A DNA stretch of 64,000 nt from Rubrivirga sp. SAORIC476. GTDB lineage: Bacteria > Bacteroidota > Rhodothermia > Rhodothermales > Rubricoccaceae. This document shows positions 51,519-60,668 of this stretch, in pieces; positions within the stretch are counted from its first letter, which is position 1, and every line of letters begins with the position of its first letter. A program made the position numbers and the translations under genes. Below the pieces are notes generated by a model that did no database searches, was not told the origin of the DNA, and saw only the letters and a program-made list of their open reading frames with translations. The stretch covers positions 310,001 to 374,000 of the forward strand of contig NZ_MVOI01000002.1 of the NCBI RefSeq assembly GCF_002283555.1, read 5' to 3'.

Positions 51519-51578
51519 GGGCAGGGAGAGGCGGGCCGGACGTACTCGCATCCCACGCGATGGTGCCGGGCCGAGCCG

Positions 51579-51586
51579 TAGACTTG
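51579..51586 (+). promoter_or_regulatory. -7-like box TAGACTTG before the M28 peptidase
   Basis: Differs from TAnnTTTG at one base, 23 bases before the ATG at 51610. Confidence 0.35.
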
Positions 51587-51609
51587 AGGTCCGCCTCTCC
51601 CCCGCCCCG

Positions 51610-53304
51610 ATGCGCCGACTTCTCCTGGTCCTCCCTCTCCTCGCCCTGGTCGCCTGCGGCGACGCCGACGCTCCGGCCGACGCGCCCGCAGCGCCGTTCG
51701 ACGCCAGCACCGCTCCGGCGCCGCCCGAGGCGGCCCTGGCGGCCATCGACACGGTCGCTCTCCGCGCCCACATCGCCGCCCTCGCCGACGACGCGATGGG
51801 CGGGCGCGGCACGGGCACGCCGGGCGAGCAGCTCGCGGTCGACTACATCATCGAGCAGTTCCGCGCCGCCGGGCTGGAGGGCGGCATGCCCGACGGGTCG
51901 TTCACGCAGGACGTGCCGCTACGGAGCATCCGCGTCACCGAGGCCTCGCCGCTGACCTTCCGCCCCGATGTCGGCGAGCCCGCGTCGTTCGACTTCGTCG
52001 AGGACGCCGCGCTCGGCACCGACACCGACGCGGCCTCCGTCGCGCTCGACGGCGCCGACCTCGTCTTCGTCGGCTACGGCATCACCGCGCCCGGCTACGA
52101 CTGGGACGACTTCGGCGACACCGACGTGTCGGGCAAGGTGCTGGTCGCCTTCGTCAACGACCCGCCTGCGACGGCCGAGGAGCCCGCCCTCTTCCAGGCC
52201 GACACGCTGACCTACAACGGCCGATGGACGTACAAGTACGAGGAGGCCCGGCGCCGCGGCGCGAAGGGCATTCTGCTGGTCCACACCGAGGAGATGGCCG
52301 GCTACCCGTTCGGCGTCGTCGCCGACGACGCGTTCGGCGCGCACCCCGCGGGCGCCGACGTGCCGGAGGGCGCCCTGGAGGTCCGCGGCTGGATCTCGCG
52401 GCGCGCGGGCGAGGCGCTGGCCGAGATGTCGGGCTCGTCGCTCGACGCCTGGATGGAGATGGCCGCACAGCGCGACTTCGCGCCGGTCGAACTGCCCGTC
52501 GTCGCCGACCTGACGATGGAGGTCGAGCAGACGGCCGACCTCGTCGGCCAGAACGTGGTCGCCAAGCTGCCCGGCCGCTCGGCGGAGGGGGTCGTGTTCG
52601 GCGCCCACCACGACCACCTCGGCACCAACGACGAGCTGGTGGCCGCGGGCCAGGACGGCATCTACAACGGCGCCGTCGACAACGCCTCCGGCGTGGCGAT
52701 GATGATCGAGATCGCGAAGGCGTTCGCGGCAGCGGGCCAGATGGAGCGGACCATCTACTTCGTCACGTTCACGGCCGAGGAGGCCGGGCTGCTCGGCTCG
52801 GCGTACTTCGCCCAGAACCCGCCCATCCCGCTGTCCCAGATGGTCGCCAACGTCAACGTCGACAGCGGCAACCTCTACGGGCCCACCGAGGACATCGTGG
52901 GCATCGGCTCGGAGCGGAGCGACCTCCGCGGCCTCCTCGCCACGACGGCCGAGGCGGAGGGGCTGACCGTCTCGCCGGACGCCGCGCCCAACCAGGGGCT
53001 GTTCTTCCGGTCCGACCAGCTCGCCTTCGCGCGCGGCGGCGTCCCGGCCGTATTCATCAACACCGGCGACCGGTTCGTCGGCCAGGACGCGGACTACGGC
53101 CAGCGGATGCGCGACGCCTACCGCGCCGACCGCTACCACCAGCCGTCCGACGAGCTGACCGACGACCTCTCTTTCGGCGGCATCCTCCAGCAGACGCGTG
53201 TGGCCTTCCGTCTTGGCTACGCGCTCGCAGCGAGCGACCTCGCCCCCCAATGGCGTCCCTCGGAGGCCTTCGCGGAGACCCGCCGCCAGTCGATGGCGGA
53301 CTGA
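51610..53304 (+). CDS. M28-family zinc aminopeptidase lipoprotein with PA domain
   Basis: A 564-residue exported metallopeptidase. MRRLLLVLPLLALVAC gives lipid Cys16, followed by an Ala/Pro/Asp linker. A protease-associated insert spans about 150-280 (DLVFVGYGITAPGYDWDDFGDTDVSGKVLVAFVNDPP, RGAKGILLVHTEEM). The zinc site has GAHHDHLG, YNGAVDNASGVAMMIEIAKAF, TFTAEEAGLLGS (general-base and ligand Glu) and NVNVDSGNLYG, and the last His ligand is in DRYHQPSDEL. It probably trims peptides at the cell surface or in the periplasm. The next lipoprotein begins 84 bases later. Confidence 0.92.
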   Translation: MRRLLLVLPLLALVACGDADAPADAPAAPFDASTAPAPPEAALAAIDTVALRAHIAALADDAMGGRGTGTPGEQLAVDYIIEQFRAAGLEGGMPDGSFTQDVPLRSIRVTEASPLTFRPDVGEPASFDFVEDAALGTDTDAASVALDGADLVFVGYGITAPGYDWDDFGDTDVSGKVLVAFVNDPPATAEEPALFQADTLTYNGRWTYKYEEARRRGAKGILLVHTEEMAGYPFGVVADDAFGAHPAGADVPEGALEVRGWISRRAGEALAEMSGSSLDAWMEMAAQRDFAPVELPVVADLTMEVEQTADLVGQNVVAKLPGRSAEGVVFGAHHDHLGTNDELVAAGQDGIYNGAVDNASGVAMMIEIAKAFAAAGQMERTIYFVTFTAEEAGLLGSAYFAQNPPIPLSQMVANVNVDSGNLYGPTEDIVGIGSERSDLRGLLATTAEAEGLTVSPDAAPNQGLFFRSDQLAFARGGVPAVFINTGDRFVGQDADYGQRMRDAYRADRYHQPSDELTDDLSFGGILQQTRVAFRLGYALAASDLAPQWRPSEAFAETRRQSMAD

Positions 53305-53388
53305 CGCGGCCTGCGCCCCCTGCAACCGGCGCCGCGCCATCCGTATGCCCCACCTCGGCATCCCGCTGGACGACCCCCTCCCCTGCCC

Positions 53389-53958
53389 ATGACCCGCGCC
53401 CTGCTCCTCGCCCCCGCCCTGCTCCTCGCCGCCTGCGGCTCCCCGGACGCTCCCGACGAGCCCTCCCCCGACGACGAGACGATCCAGTCCGCCCCCGAGG
53501 CGGATAGTCCGACCGGCGACATCGACCTCGACCTCGGCGACCTCGCAGTCACCTCCGAGCTGCCCGGCTCCCTCGTCGACGTCGTCACCACCGACGACGG
53601 ACACATCGAACTCGGCGTGACCGACGAGGTGCTGTTCTCGCGCCTCTCGGAGTCGCTCCGCGACGAGATCCAGTCCGAGATGGACGACGAGACGGCCGAC
53701 GAGACCGGGCTCGGCGGCACCATCGCGAGGGCCGTCACCGGCGCCGTCGCCGAGGGGCTGGCGGCCAGCGTCAGCGTACCGCTGGACGAGGTCCGCGACC
53801 TCCGCTACGAGAACGGCCGCATCGAGATCGACATGGTGGACGGCCAGCCGTCGCCGTTCGAGAGCGCGACGTCCGACGACGAGCCGATGCTGTCCCAGTT
53901 CTCCGCGGACGCCGGGCGCCGCCTCGCGGACGCCTTCGACAAGGCGACGGGCCGGTAG
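53389..53958 (+). CDS. Acidic lipoprotein, unknown
   Basis: A 189-residue predicted lipoprotein: MTRALLLAPALLLAAC, Cys16. The mature protein is very acidic (Asp/Glu-rich linker to about residue 60: PDEPSPDDETIQ). Then come a short strand-rich part, an amphipathic helical region (LSESLRDEIQSEMDDE), a Gly/Ala stretch GLGGTIARAVTGAVAEGLAAS that could contact a membrane, and a helical end. No family recognised. A bidirectional terminator follows immediately. It may be cotranscribed with the M28 gene, which shares its lipoprotein location. Confidence 0.7.
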   Translation: MTRALLLAPALLLAACGSPDAPDEPSPDDETIQSAPEADSPTGDIDLDLGDLAVTSELPGSLVDVVTTDDGHIELGVTDEVLFSRLSESLRDEIQSEMDDETADETGLGGTIARAVTGAVAEGLAASVSVPLDEVRDLRYENGRIEIDMVDGQPSPFESATSDDEPMLSQFSADAGRRLADAFDKATGR

Positions 53959-53970
53959 ACCTGAACGCAG

Positions 53971-54002
53971 CGCGGGGCGCCTCCCGAAAGAGACGCCCCG
54001 CG
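53971..54002. terminator. Bidirectional terminator between lipoprotein and subtilase genes
   Basis: CGCGGGGCG (53971-53979) pairs with CGCCCCGCG (53994-54002), then one mismatch, then CTC/GAG and a loop CCGAAA. It lies between convergent stops at 53958 and 54025. Confidence 0.7.
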
Positions 54003-54024
54003 TCGGTGTCCTTCCCCAGACACG

Positions 54025-56835
54025 TTAGCGGACGACGGTCATCTGCCGGACGAGCGACTGGCCACCGGCGAAGAGGCGGTAGACGTACGTGCCCGTCGAG
54101 AGACCGGCGGCATCCACGCGGACCTCGTGACGGCCCTCGGCCATCGGGCCGTCCGCGAGGACGGCGACCTCGCGGCCGAGCACGTCGTAGACGGCGAGGC
54201 GAGCGGGACCGGCCTCGGCGAGCGTGAACGCGATCTGTGTCTCGGCGCCGAACGGGTTGGGCGCGTTGGCCTCGAGCGACACCTCACTGACGACCGCGCT
54301 GCTGCGGGCCGACGGCGCCGACGCGAAAGCCGCGCCCCCGGCGGCGACCGCATCCGGGTCCACGCTGTCGTAGATGTCGTGCAGGCGAACTGCCGCGACG
54401 GTGTAGTCGGCGCGGGTGACCCACGTGTTGGGGCCGAAGCGCGCCATCACCACCGGTCCGGGGATCGTGTTGACGATCGAGAACGTGGCGTTGAGCAGGC
54501 CCGCGTCGAGGGCCAGCTGCACGTAGCCGCGGTACTCGGCCGGGATCTGGTCGCTGTCTGCGAGGCGGATCCGCTCCCCCTGGAAGGTGGCGAACACGTC
54601 GCCCGTGTAGCCGTCGGCGACGCCCTGGAGGCCGAGGGCGCTCACGAGCGAGTACGCCAGTTCGGGGCGCGTCACGCCGCGGTCCGGCGCCGCCTCCCCC
54701 TCCACCAGCTGGAGCACCGGGCCGTCGAAGCCGTCGCGGTCCTTGAGCGCGCCGCCGTCGGCGAGAACGGCCTCGAAGTACGGCTGCAAGCCACCGGAGA
54801 CGAACGGGAAGTCCGGCACGTCCTCGGGGACGGCCTGGCGGACGCCCGTGCCCATCACCAGGAAGCGCGCCATGTCGTTGCGGCGCAGGCGGACATCCGG
54901 CTGGAACCAGCGGTTGTTGACGCCGTCGGCCAGACGCTCCACGACCGCCGTCTCGATGAAGCCGCGGGCGGGGTGCCCCTCGGTGTCGTCGAGGCCGGTG
55001 AAGCCGTCCGTGGCCACCAGCGACACGACCGCGTCGATCTGACCCGGCAGCGCCGTGCCGTTGGTCACGCCGAGCGGGTCGAGGCCGACGCCCGAGACGC
55101 TCCCGATGCCGCTCACCGAGTACGTCCACGTCCCGGCCATGCCGGGCGCGGCGACCGCGGCGACCTCGCCGAGGACCGGCAGCGTGATGCCCGAGCCGTA
55201 GCGGTTGCCCGCCGGGTCGGTCAGCACGATCGCGATGGTGTTGGCCGGGACCGTCGCGCGGGCCTTCACCAGCGTCACGCCCTCCGGCACCTCGAACGAC
55301 ACCGTCTCGGGCTCGCCGACGGGGTTGAAGAAGGCCGACACCGGGAACGAGCCTGCGTCCACCAGGAGCGCCTCCGAGCGGAACGGCGCGAACTGGTTCA
55401 CCATCCGCTGCGAGCCGACCGGCTGGCCGAGCACCGACGCGACCGCGGCGTGCGCGTTGACGTAGCCCGAGCCCGCCTCCCAGGGCTCACGCCCCGGCAT
55501 GTTGGTCGCCGTCCGCTGCAGCACCGCCTTGACCTCCAGCGGGTCGAGCGTCGGATCGGCTTCCAGCAGGAGGGCCACGATGCCCGCCACGTGCGGGGTC
55601 GCCATCGACGTGCCCGAGATCATCGTGTAGAAGGGCAGAAACGCCGGGGGAATGGCGTCCACGTCGCCCTCTCCGCCGTTGGCGCCGCCGTTGGTCAGCG
55701 CCCGCGTCGAGATGATGTCGACGCCCGGAGCGGTGATGCTCACGTCGTTCGTGTAGGTCCAGGTCTCGCCGTCGTAGGTCTGGAAGTCGTAGCTCTCGCC
55801 CTTCTGGCCGCGGCTGGAGAAGTCGGCCAGCGCGCCGGTCTTCGTGCCCGCGCCGACCGAGATGACCCACGGCGCCTGCGCGTAGATGTTGTGCGTGTCC
55901 TCGCCCGGCCCCGAGTTGGACGCCGCGAACAGGACGTTGATGCCCCGCTGGTAGGCGCGGTACGACGCCTGCACGATCGGGCTCTCCGGCTGGAACTCAC
56001 CGTCGGAGCCCCACGAGTTGGTGATGACGCGGATCGGGTCCTCGAACGAGAACTGGTGGGTGATGGCGTAGTCGAAGCCCCCTAGGCCGTCCAGGATCAG
56101 AATGACGCCGCCCGAGCCGTAGCCGACCAGGCTCGCGCCCGGCGCGACGCCCTCGTACAGGCCGCCACTGCGAACGCCCAGCCCGGCGACGGTGCCCGCG
56201 CAGTGCGTGCCGTGGCCCGAGTTGGTGTCCGTGTTGGGCGTGCCCTCGATGTAGGAGATCGGCAACAGGGTCGAGAGCGCGTTCAGGTTGGTCAGCGCCT
56301 GGACGTTCTCCAGCACCTTCGTGCCCATCGGCAGGTCCGCGTGCGTCGCGTCGATGCCCGAGTCGTTCACGACCACTGCGACGCCCTGGCCGGAGAACGG
56401 CAGGCCCTGGCTCGTGCGCAGCGACTGGTCGGTGCGGAGCCGGTCCACGCCCGTCAGCTGACGCGCGTCCTCGTTGGAGTACTGCAGTTCCTCGTTCAGC
56501 CACACCGACGTGACGCCGGGCAGCGACGCGATCTGTCCGATCTGGGCTGGCGTCGCGACGATGCCCGCGATCGGGAGGCTCTCGAAGAAGACGCCGCCGC
56601 CACCGAGCGCGCTGAGCGCGGTCCGCTGGACGAGCGAGAGCGGACCCTCCTGGTCGTAGGTCACGACGACCTCCAGCGTGGAGAGCGGGCTCGTGACGGA
56701 GGACAGGGCGTCCTGGAGCGAGGCGCCGAGCACCGCCCCCTGGGCGAAGGCGGGCGCGGCCACGACGAGCGCGACAAGGACGGTGAGGCGGCGGAGCCAG
56801 CGGACGGGCGCGGCGGCAGAAGTACGAATGGACAT
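54025..56835 (-). CDS. Secreted subtilisin-like (S8) protease with SLH-like repeats and T9SS type A sorting domain
   Basis: A 936-residue exported serine protease. Signal to about residue 32, then an inhibitor-type propeptide. Catalytic Asp158 (VVNDSGID), His208 (GHGTHCAG) and Ser410 (SGTSMATPHVAG), with oxyanion Asn307 (AASNSGPGE). A beta-domain and pre-C-like region follow to about 630. Residues about 640-830 hold two or three SLH-like units (ARGFIETAVVERLADGVNNR, FQPDVRLRRNDMARFLVMG, and VTRADYTVAAVRLHD). The last 80 residues (APNPFGAETQIAFTL, YDVLGREV, TGTYVYRL, MTVVR) are a T9SS sorting signal, so it crosses the outer membrane and is anchored or released there. ATG 56835 sets the signal peptide. 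Confidence 0.92.
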   Translation of the reverse strand: MSIRTSAAAPVRWLRRLTVLVALVVAAPAFAQGAVLGASLQDALSSVTSPLSTLEVVVTYDQEGPLSLVQRTALSALGGGGVFFESLPIAGIVATPAQIGQIASLPGVTSVWLNEELQYSNEDARQLTGVDRLRTDQSLRTSQGLPFSGQGVAVVVNDSGIDATHADLPMGTKVLENVQALTNLNALSTLLPISYIEGTPNTDTNSGHGTHCAGTVAGLGVRSGGLYEGVAPGASLVGYGSGGVILILDGLGGFDYAITHQFSFEDPIRVITNSWGSDGEFQPESPIVQASYRAYQRGINVLFAASNSGPGEDTHNIYAQAPWVISVGAGTKTGALADFSSRGQKGESYDFQTYDGETWTYTNDVSITAPGVDIISTRALTNGGANGGEGDVDAIPPAFLPFYTMISGTSMATPHVAGIVALLLEADPTLDPLEVKAVLQRTATNMPGREPWEAGSGYVNAHAAVASVLGQPVGSQRMVNQFAPFRSEALLVDAGSFPVSAFFNPVGEPETVSFEVPEGVTLVKARATVPANTIAIVLTDPAGNRYGSGITLPVLGEVAAVAAPGMAGTWTYSVSGIGSVSGVGLDPLGVTNGTALPGQIDAVVSLVATDGFTGLDDTEGHPARGFIETAVVERLADGVNNRWFQPDVRLRRNDMARFLVMGTGVRQAVPEDVPDFPFVSGGLQPYFEAVLADGGALKDRDGFDGPVLQLVEGEAAPDRGVTRPELAYSLVSALGLQGVADGYTGDVFATFQGERIRLADSDQIPAEYRGYVQLALDAGLLNATFSIVNTIPGPVVMARFGPNTWVTRADYTVAAVRLHDIYDSVDPDAVAAGGAAFASAPSARSSAVVSEVSLEANAPNPFGAETQIAFTLAEAGPARLAVYDVLGREVAVLADGPMAEGRHEVRVDAAGLSTGTYVYRLFAGGQSLVRQMTVVR

Positions 56836-57114
56836 GTGGGAGTCGAAGGTGGAGAGAGTGGCCCCGAGAGGCACGCTCAACATCCTGGTTCGGCAGACTC
56901 TGCGAAAGCAGCGACTCACCCGGACCCGCGTCGGAATCGGGGAGCCGAGCGTGTCGGACAGATCCCACAACCGTCTCGATCGCGTTCCTCCCGCCCGCCG
57001 TGGCACCCCACCTCCCCGGGGAGCCTGTCCACCGGCTCGCAGAGGCGCGCCGCCACCCGACAGGGGCGGTTCATCGGCAGGAAGCACGCCTGTCGCGACC
57101 GCCTGATTCCCCGG

Positions 57115-60054
57115 TCAGGGCATCTTCTTCCGCGCCCGGCTGGGCGGCTCCGGCCCGGCCTCGACCGTCAGCGCCGCCGTGGACGTGTCGCGCCCGAGCG
57201 TCACCTCGACCGTGTACGCCCCCGGCACGAGGTAGAACGCCCCCGTGTCTTCCCCCGCCTCGGCGCCGTCGGCGAGGGCGCGGTCGGCCCGCAGGTCATA
57301 GGCGAGCAGGTTGAGGCCCGGCTCCGCCGCGTCGTTCCACTGGCGGACCACCGCGCCGGTGCTGTCGAGCACGCGCACGCGCGCCTCTCCGCTGCCCGTC
57401 GTCCAGTACGCGAGATCGACCGACGGCTCGCGCGGGTCGGCCCAGGTGTAGGACCGACTTCCCCAGTTCGACCGGTGCTCCGTCGTGGGCGGCTCGAACA
57501 CGTGCAGCGCTTGGGCGCGGGTCTCAGGCGTCAACTGCGCCACCAGCCCCACGTCCGCGATCCAGATCGACCGCCCATGCGTGCCGACGACCAGCTCCCG
57601 CTCCCGCGCCTGCACCACCAGATCGTGCACGGGCACGTTGGGGAGCCGCACGCCCTCCTGCGCCGAGGCGAACGGACCCGCCGCCTCGGGAGCCGCGGCC
57701 CGCTGCCCGTGGAACGCGGCGAACGTCGCCCCGCCGTCCAGCGACACGTACAGCCCCCCGTCCGTCCCGACGTAGAGCACGTCGCCGTTCGCCGGGTCCT
57801 CCTTGGCCACGTTCACCGGCTCGGCGGGCAGGTCGGTGCCGATGCGCGTCCACGTCTGCCCGAGGTCGTCGGAGGTGTAGACGTAGCTCGCGAAGTGATC
57901 CCAGCGGTAGCCGTTCAGCGCGATCAGCAGACGCTCGCGGGCGTGGCCCGACAGCTCGACGCGGCTCACCCACAGGTCGGCCGGAAGCCCGGCGCTCCGG
58001 TCCTGCCACGTCCGCCCGCCGTCCTCGGTCACCCACACGTGCCCATCGTCCGACCCCGCCGCCAGCAGCCCGAACTCCAGCGGCGACTCGTGGATCGAAG
58101 TCAGCGTCCCGTACGGCACGTCGCCGGGGCGCCCGCCCGAGGTGAGGTCGTCGCTCAGCTCCTCCCACGTCTCCCCCCGGTCCAGCGACCGGTGGACGCG
58201 GTTGGAGCCGAAGTAGAGCACGTCCGGCAGGTGCCGGCTCAGCCAGATCGGCGTCTGCCAGTTGAAGCGGAACGGCCGCTCGCCCAACTCGTGCTGCGGC
58301 ACCGTCCGCTGGGCGCGGCCCTCCCCGCTCCGATGCATCCGCGCGTAGTTGCCGAACTGGAAGCCCGTGTAGACCGTCCCGTCGCGATCGTCCACCTGGA
58401 TCTGCATCCCGTCGCCGCCGAAGAGGCGCCGGTACGGGTAGTGGCCCTCGGCCTGCCACTCGGGCGACGCCTCGTAGGTGCTCGGCCCGACCCACACGCC
58501 GTTGTCCTGCAAGCCGCCGTAGATGTTGTAGGGCTCGGCGTCGTCCACCTGCACCGTGTAGAACTGGCCCACGGCGGGCGTGTTGAGCTTCGTCCACGTC
58601 GCGCCCGCGTCGTAGCTCAGGTTCAGGCCGCCGTCGTTGCCGGACAGCAGAAAGCCCGGCCGCGTCGGGTCGAACCAGAGGTCGTGGTGGTCGACGTGGA
58701 CGTGGTCGGCGTCGGCGCGTTGCCACGTCGCGCCGCCGTCCACCGATCCGATCAGCGGGACGCCCAGCAGGTAGACCCGCTCCACGTCCGCCGGGTCCAC
58801 CTTGACGATGCCGAAGTAGTAGCCGTACGAGTAGTAGAGGTCCTCGAGGAAGCCCTCATGGGTCCGTGTCCACGTCCGTCCCTGATCGTCCGAGCGGTAC
58901 AGCTCCGCGCCGATGACCGGCGTATCGAACAGCTGCGCGTTGGCATCCTCCAGGTACGCCACGAGGTCAGCCGGAGCGATGCGCCCGTCGCGCACGTCCT
59001 CCAGCACCGACTCGGCGGTGTAGTTGTAGGGGACGTTGTTGGCATCCAGGAAGGCGTTCAGGTCCGCCTCGGTCAGGTCGAGGAACGCCTCACGAGAGAT
59101 CGTCCGCAGCAGGTCCCGCGTGACGGCGGGCGCGTCCTCGTCGGGCTCGTCCGGCCGCCGCGCCTGGTTGTCGACGACCGCGAACACGGCCCCGCTCGGG
59201 TGCACGTCCAGCCCGATGCGGCCCACCTCGGCGCCCGTTGGGAAGCCCGACCCCTCGACGGAGAGGCGGCTCCACGTCGCGCCGCCGTCGTCGCTGGCCC
59301 AGATCGCCGAGCCCGGCCCGGCCTCGCGGAAGTCCCACGCCCGGCGCTCGCGCGTCCACGTGCTGGCATACAGCCGCGCCGGGTCGCCGGGGTCGCGGAC
59401 GAGGTCGATGGCGCCGGTCTCGTCGTCCACGAACAGCGTCCGGGTCCACGTCGCGCCGCCGTCCGTCGTGCGGTAGACGCCGCGCTCGGGGTTGGACGAG
59501 TAGAGGTGGCCGACGGCCGCGACCGTCGCCACGTCCGGGTCGGCCGGGTCGAGGAGGATGCGACCGACGTGGTGCGTCTCCTCCAGCCCGAGGTGCGCCC
59601 ACGTCGCGCCGCCGTCGGTGCTCCGGTAGACGCCCGTGCCGGCGTACGACGACCGCGACGAGTTGGCCTCGCCGGTGCCCACCCACAGCGTCGGCCCGTC
59701 GCCCTCCGGGTCCGCCCAGTCGACCGCCACGTCGCCGATGGTGAGGGTCGGCATCTGGTCGAAGAGCGGCGTGAAGCTGGCGCCGCCGTTGCGCGTCATC
59801 CACACCCCGCCGGAGGCGTAGGCGACGACGAAGGTGGACGGGTCGCCGACCTTCCCCTCGACGTCCGTCACGCGCCCGCTCATCACGGTCGGGCCGACAG
59901 ACCGGAACGGGACCTCGGCGACCGGCGACCGCTCGGCCAGTCCGGCTCGCTCCACGGCCGCATCGAGGCGGACGGCGGCGGGGGTCGCCTCGGGGACGGG
60001 CTGGGCAAAGACGGGGGTGGCGAGCAGGCTCGCCAGGGCGAAGAAGCGGCGCAT
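57115..60054 (-). CDS. Exported sortilin/BNR-repeat beta-propeller protein
   Basis: A 979-residue exported protein; signal MRRFFALASLLATPVFAQ. It consists mainly of propeller blades with Asp-boxes S-x-D-x-G-x-T-W: YRSTDGGATWAHLG, YRTTDGGATWTRT, WASDDGGATWSRL, YRSDDQGRTWTRT, SLDRGETWEELS, VTEDGGRTWQDRS, YTSDDLGQTWTRIG, SLDGGATF. Family: VPS10/sortilin-like glycosyl-hydrolase-like repeat proteins, frequent in Bacteroidota; catalysis unproven. A short beta-domain ends the chain (VEVTLGRDTSTAALTVEAG) and the last residues RARKKMP are basic, with no T9SS signal. The -7-like box TACCTTCG lies 19 bases before the ATG. Confidence 0.9.
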   Translation of the reverse strand: MRRFFALASLLATPVFAQPVPEATPAAVRLDAAVERAGLAERSPVAEVPFRSVGPTVMSGRVTDVEGKVGDPSTFVVAYASGGVWMTRNGGASFTPLFDQMPTLTIGDVAVDWADPEGDGPTLWVGTGEANSSRSSYAGTGVYRSTDGGATWAHLGLEETHHVGRILLDPADPDVATVAAVGHLYSSNPERGVYRTTDGGATWTRTLFVDDETGAIDLVRDPGDPARLYASTWTRERRAWDFREAGPGSAIWASDDGGATWSRLSVEGSGFPTGAEVGRIGLDVHPSGAVFAVVDNQARRPDEPDEDAPAVTRDLLRTISREAFLDLTEADLNAFLDANNVPYNYTAESVLEDVRDGRIAPADLVAYLEDANAQLFDTPVIGAELYRSDDQGRTWTRTHEGFLEDLYYSYGYYFGIVKVDPADVERVYLLGVPLIGSVDGGATWQRADADHVHVDHHDLWFDPTRPGFLLSGNDGGLNLSYDAGATWTKLNTPAVGQFYTVQVDDAEPYNIYGGLQDNGVWVGPSTYEASPEWQAEGHYPYRRLFGGDGMQIQVDDRDGTVYTGFQFGNYARMHRSGEGRAQRTVPQHELGERPFRFNWQTPIWLSRHLPDVLYFGSNRVHRSLDRGETWEELSDDLTSGGRPGDVPYGTLTSIHESPLEFGLLAAGSDDGHVWVTEDGGRTWQDRSAGLPADLWVSRVELSGHARERLLIALNGYRWDHFASYVYTSDDLGQTWTRIGTDLPAEPVNVAKEDPANGDVLYVGTDGGLYVSLDGGATFAAFHGQRAAAPEAAGPFASAQEGVRLPNVPVHDLVVQARERELVVGTHGRSIWIADVGLVAQLTPETRAQALHVFEPPTTEHRSNWGSRSYTWADPREPSVDLAYWTTGSGEARVRVLDSTGAVVRQWNDAAEPGLNLLAYDLRADRALADGAEAGEDTGAFYLVPGAYTVEVTLGRDTSTAALTVEAGPEPPSRARKKMP

Positions 60055-60073
60055 CGGTCGGACGGGTGACGTG

Positions 60074-60081
60074 CGAAGGTA
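60074..60081 (-). promoter_or_regulatory. -7-like box TACCTTCG before the propeller gene
   Basis: A member of the recurrent set, 19 bases before the ATG at 60054; back to back with the box at 60138. Confidence 0.45.
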
Positions 60082-60137
60082 CCCGGTGCGTCGGGGCCGG
60101 GCACCTGAACCCGTCTCGCAGCGTTGGGGCGAGACCG

Positions 60138-60145
60138 TACGTTGC
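60138..60145 (+). promoter_or_regulatory. -7-like box TACGTTGC before the DUF1232 gene
   Basis: A member of the recurrent set, 22 bases before the GTG at 60168. Confidence 0.45.
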
Positions 60146-60167
60146 CGCTGCCTCCCCCCCGCTCGCC

Positions 60168-60602
60168 GTGTCCACCTCCGACCGCTCCACCGCCCGCCGC
60201 GGCCTCCGCCTCGTCCAGGACGACGCCGAGGATCTCGCCGCCCACCCGAGCCGCCTCCGCGCCATCATCCGCCGTGCGCAGACCCAGCTCCGCGACGACC
60301 GCAGCCGCATCGGCTCGCTCCGCGCCGACATGCCGCGCCTGACGCGCCTCGCCTCGGCCATCGCGCGCGGCGAGTACCGCCACCTGCCCTGGAAGAGCAT
60401 CGTGCTCATCGCCGCCGGGCTCCTCTACTTCGTCACCCCGGCCGACCTGATCCCGGACTTCATCCTGGGAACGGGGTTCTTGGATGACGCCGTCGTGGTG
60501 GCCTATGTGATGAAGGCCATCCGCGACGACCTCGCGCGCTTCGAGGACTGGGAGCTCCAGAACGCCCCGGCCGACCCCGAGACGCTCAACCCGCCCTATT
60601 GA
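60168..60602 (+). CDS. YkvA/DUF1232 family membrane-associated protein
   Basis: A 144-residue protein. A charged, helical N-terminal half (RLRAIIRRAQTQLRDDRSRIGSLRADMPRLTRLASAIARGEYRHLPWKSI) precedes the DUF1232 core VLIAAGLLYFVTPADLIPDFILGTGFLDDAVVVAYVMKAI, which has the hallmark YF-x-x-P-x-DLIPDF and GFLDDA. Such proteins are small inner-membrane proteins of unknown role. No ATG fits before the core; GTG 60168 follows the box TACGTTGC by 22 bases. It is followed by two strong hairpins that separate it from the convergent repeat protein. Confidence 0.88.
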   Translation: MSTSDRSTARRGLRLVQDDAEDLAAHPSRLRAIIRRAQTQLRDDRSRIGSLRADMPRLTRLASAIARGEYRHLPWKSIVLIAAGLLYFVTPADLIPDFILGTGFLDDAVVVAYVMKAIRDDLARFEDWELQNAPADPETLNPPY

Positions 60603-60610
60603 CCCGACCC

Positions 60611-60642
60611 CGCCCACCTCGGGACACACTCCGAGGCGGGCG
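60611..60642. terminator. CCTCGG-family hairpin after the DUF1232 gene
   Basis: CGCCCACCTCGG (60611-60622) pairs with CCGAGGCGGGCG (60631-60642) with one A/C mismatch and an 8-base loop, nearly the same as the terminator at 21481-21512. Confidence 0.65.
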
Positions 60643-60644
60643 GG

Positions 60645-60668
60645 ACTGCGCGGCCACCTCCGCGCAGT
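60645..60668. terminator. Second hairpin at the end of the giant repeat gene
   Basis: ACTGCGCGG (60645-60653) pairs with CCGCGCAGT (60660-60668), a 9-bp stem that touches the stop codon of the leftward gene. Confidence 0.6.

Noticed and set aside
56203-60069. A 1288-codon open frame on the plus strand
   Set aside because: It lies antisense to the subtilase and propeller genes, is Arg/Val/Asp-rich with no domain, and is a by-product of GC-rich codon use.
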